Origin: JAJTDS01 sp964202895
Lineage (GTDB): Bacteria > Pseudomonadota > Alphaproteobacteria > Rickettsiales > UBA1997
DNA: 64,000 bases
NCBI GenBank assembly: GCA_964202895.1
Contig: CAXNJM010000001.1
Location: 930,001 to 994,000, forward strand
Direction of reading: 5' to 3'
This document shows positions 61,818 to 64,000 of this stretch, one piece after another (positions within the stretch are counted from its first letter, which is position 1; every line of letters starts with the position of its first letter). The notes under the pieces were generated by a model, which saw nothing but the letters and a program-made list of their open reading frames with translations, was not told the origin of the DNA and made no database searches. The translations under genes and the position numbers were made by a program.

Positions 61818-63113
61818 TTAATGTTTATTATTGATAAGCTTTGCTTTTGCAAATTGAATTTGATGATGTTTTTTCTGCAAAATTTCAAATTGATAATTAT
61901 CGATAGTAAATTTTTCTTGTTCGTCTGGCACTCTACCAAGCTTACTAATAATTAGTCCAGCAAGATTGTAACCTTCATTTTCTTCTTCAAGATTCCAGTC
62001 GAGTCTTTTGTTGATGTTTCTTATCATTGATTTTCCGGCAATTTTATAATAACCATCTTTTAATTTCATTATTTCGCCAGCATTTATTTCGTCTTGTTCT
62101 TTGATTTCACCAACTATTTCTTCAAGAATATCTTCAAGAGTTACTAAACCTTGTAGCGAGCCATATTCATCAACAACAAAAGCAATTTTTTGTTTTTTTC
62201 TACGAAAAGCCGATAATTGTGCCCGCAGTGAATTAGAGGCGGGAACAAACCAAGCATCAATTAAATAAGGCTTAAGATTAAAATCTTTCCAATCAAAGCT
62301 TTCATTGTTTTTAGCAAAATTAAGATTTTTTAATAGTTTTCTAATATTGAGAACGCCAATAATGTTTTCTGGATTATCTCTCCATAAGGGAATTCTACTG
62401 TGTTTTAATTCTAAGGCCTGTTTAATTAAAATTTTGTTTTCAATTTCAATATTGAGAGAAATTATATCTTTACGGTGAATCATTACTTCGCAGATTTCAA
62501 TTTCTGATAAATCTAGAACACCCTCTATCATTTTGCGGTCATAGCTATAAATTGAGCCTTCTTTATGCTTAAGATATACGGTATCTCTAATCTCATTTCT
62601 CTCAAGTAGATGCTTATCTTGAAAATTATTTTTGTTTTTTGAGGAAAAGCAATTTAGAAAAATATTGACTATTTTATGAATTGAGTCAATAAAAGGAAAA
62701 AAGACTGTTACCAGTGTTTTAATAGTACTAGCAAAGAATAATGCTACCTTATCAGAATGATGTATGGCATAGGTTTTGGGCAAAACTTCCGAAAAAACCA
62801 ATACTAATATCGTCATTACAATGGTTGCATAGATTAAGCCAGAATCGCCAAATAATTTTATCAAAACACTGGTTGCAATTGCTGAAGCGAGAATATTGAT
62901 GGCATTATTTCCAAGCAACATGGTGCTAATTACTTTGTCGCGATTTTTTAATAATTCTTCAAGTATTTTGGCTTTTTTTACTCCTTCATTTGCAAGTCGA
63001 TGAGCTCTTGCTCTTGATGATGCTGTTATCGCGGTTTCAAAGCAAGAAAATAAAGCAGAAAGAATTAATAATATTAAAACAATAATGACATTAATTTCAA
63101 TTGTGTAATCCAT
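61818..63113 (-). CDS. CNNM/CorC-family protein (HlyC/CorC)
   Basis: A 431-residue membrane protein of the CNNM/CorC Mg2+-efflux or hemolysin-C-like family. The CNNM domain at about 1-190 has about four membrane segments. Two CBS repeats at about 205-325 include VMIHRKDIISLN and FVVDEYGSLQGLVTLEDILEEIVGEI. A CorC/HlyC C-terminal domain is at about 345-425 (AGLIISKLGRVPDEQEKF). It shares the minus strand with the permease upstream and lpxI downstream. Confidence 0.9.
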   Translation of the reverse strand: MDYTIEINVIIVLILLILSALFSCFETAITASSRARAHRLANEGVKKAKILEELLKNRDKVISTMLLGNNAINILASAIATSVLIKLFGDSGLIYATIVMTILVLVFSEVLPKTYAIHHSDKVALFFASTIKTLVTVFFPFIDSIHKIVNIFLNCFSSKNKNNFQDKHLLERNEIRDTVYLKHKEGSIYSYDRKMIEGVLDLSEIEICEVMIHRKDIISLNIEIENKILIKQALELKHSRIPLWRDNPENIIGVLNIRKLLKNLNFAKNNESFDWKDFNLKPYLIDAWFVPASNSLRAQLSAFRRKKQKIAFVVDEYGSLQGLVTLEDILEEIVGEIKEQDEINAGEIMKLKDGYYKIAGKSMIRNINKRLDWNLEEENEGYNLAGLIISKLGRVPDEQEKFTIDNYQFEILQKKHHQIQFAKAKLINNKH

Positions 63114-63142
63114 TGGTAAATTTATAAATTAATAGTTAAAAA

Positions 63143-64000
63143 TTATGATTTAGTTGAATAGTTGATTCTTGGGTCAATTAGGCGATAACAAATGTCGCTC
63201 ATAATGTTTGCGATTAGTCCAATTAAACTAAAGCAAAAAATTGTGCCAAATATTACAGGATAATCTCTTGATATCGTTGCTTCGTATCCTAATAATCCGA
63301 GACCATCAAGTGAAAAGATTATTTCAATTAACATCGAAGAGGTAAACATAATTGTGATTAATTGAGCTGGCAGGCCTCCAATAATAAGCATTAAGGCATT
63401 TCTTGCAATATGGTGATATAAAATTTTTTTTAGCCCTAGCCCTTTGCTAATTGCTAATGATACATAGGTTTTATTAAATTCTTCCAAAAAAGTGTTTTTA
63501 CAAAATATTGTTAAAGATGCTATTCCGCTTGCTATCATTGCTAGTATTGGCAATGTTAAATGCCAAAAATAATCAAGAATTTTTTGATACCAGTTGAGTT
63601 CTGTAAAATTATCAGAAATTAGCCCTTTAAGGGGAAATATTTTTAAGAAATTTCCTCCGCAGAATAATATTATTAAGCCAATTGCCAGCAAAAAACTTGG
63701 CAGAGCATTAAAAATAATTATGATTGTTGTTGTGGTTAAATCAAATGAAGAATTGCATTTAACTGCCTTTTTTATTCCAAGTGGAATAGCAATTAAATAG
63801 CTGATAATGAGGCTCCAGAAGCCAAGGGAAATTGATACAGGAAGTTTTTCAATTATTAAATCGCTAACCTTTTTATCTTGATAAAAACTGGTACCAAGAT
63901 CGAATGTAATTAATTGTTTCAAGGTTTTAAGGAATCTTTCTGGTAAAGATAAATTAAAACCAAAAGTTTTGTTAATTTCTGCTAGTAATTCGGGTTCAAT
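63143..64000 (-). CDS. Peptide/microcin ABC transporter permease, YejB-like (partial)
   Basis: A binding-protein-dependent permease whose reading frame stays open to the right edge, so the N-terminus is outside the window. At least 285 residues are present. IEPELLAEINKTFGFNLSLPERFLKTLKQLITFDLGTSF-type text (key piece FDLGTSF) is typical of YejB/DppB. The inner-membrane domain has five to six helices and the EAA-like loop FVSLAISKGLGLKKILYHHIARNAL (core SKGLG). DPRINYS ends it. Relatives import oligopeptides or microcin C. Confidence 0.88.
   Translation of the reverse strand: MEPELLAEINKTFGFNLSLPERFLKTLKQLITFDLGTSFYQDKKVSDLIIEKLPVSISLGFWSLIISYLIAIPLGIKKAVKCNSSFDLTTTTIIIIFNALPSFLLAIGLIILFCGGNFLKIFPLKGLISDNFTELNWYQKILDYFWHLTLPILAMIASGIASLTIFCKNTFLEEFNKTYVSLAISKGLGLKKILYHHIARNALMLIIGGLPAQLITIMFTSSMLIEIIFSLDGLGLLGYEATISRDYPVIFGTIFCFSLIGLIANIMSDICYRLIDPRINYSTKS

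Overview
The window is a compact, AT-rich stretch (roughly 30 % G+C by eye) of an alphaproteobacterial chromosome. Gene content points to a Rickettsiales- or Holosporales-like lineage, or another reduced alphaproteobacterium: LpxI instead of LpxH, PurS/PurQ, nuoABC, an alphaproteobacterial-type HAD-IIA hydrolase, TTG starts, and small GC-rich palindromic repeats in intergenic DNA. It is less reduced than Rickettsia or Wolbachia, because it keeps lipid A (lpxK, lpxI), DAP (dapA), purine (purS, purQ), pyrimidine (pyrD) and isoprenoid (dxr) genes. This placement is inference; there is no rRNA in the window.

Layout. 1-4.0 kb: parA, folC, a parS-like palindrome and an ABC exporter, then tRNA-Gly. 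4.2-6.7 kb: BON lipoprotein, mtaB and a small membrane protein. 6.7-7.9 kb: a gene-poor interval with GC-rich repeat remnants. 7.9-16.6 kb: housekeeping genes (DEAD-box helicase, obgE, yraN, cinA-like, tRNA-Arg, lpxK, rseP, dxr, rbfA) plus a possible Pyr4-type membrane terpene cyclase. 16.8-19.4 kb: a two-gene KAP/YobI NTPase + class III Fic module between 28-bp direct repeats. 19.7-23.2 kb: the remains of a type I secretion operon (damaged ABC membrane domain fused to HlyD, then a TolC-like protein). 23.2-27.9 kb: xseA and secA, with a GC-rich foldable element between them.

27.9-31.0 kb is an intact-looking IS1595-family transposon. It has 24-bp terminal inverted repeats and a perfect 8-bp target duplication, and carries transposase, C5 methyltransferase and an NgoBV/NlaIV-like restriction enzyme as one tight operon. 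It sits just upstream of the SRP RNA gene and dnaX. 31-42 kb: dnaX, a response regulator with a kinase-like tail, an AsmA-like protein, a four-gene LPP20/CsgG lipoprotein cluster, a HAD hydrolase and an exported alpha-crystallin-like protein. 42-46 kb (minus strand): M23 peptidase, a membrane protein and nuoABC. 46-50.7 kb: dapA and a giant Eco57I-type restriction-modification protein whose methyltransferase domain is interrupted in frame by a REP-associated tyrosine transposase (RAYT) domain and three REP-like palindromes. 50.7-64 kb: uvrC, pyrD, purS, purQ, apaG, glyQ, fadE-like, rho, lpxI, corC-like and a yejB-like permease running off the right edge.

The most notable items are the restriction-modification transposon, the RAYT/REP insertion inside a restriction enzyme gene, and the repeat-bounded KAP-Fic module. 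Together they show recent mobile traffic through an otherwise housekeeping region.
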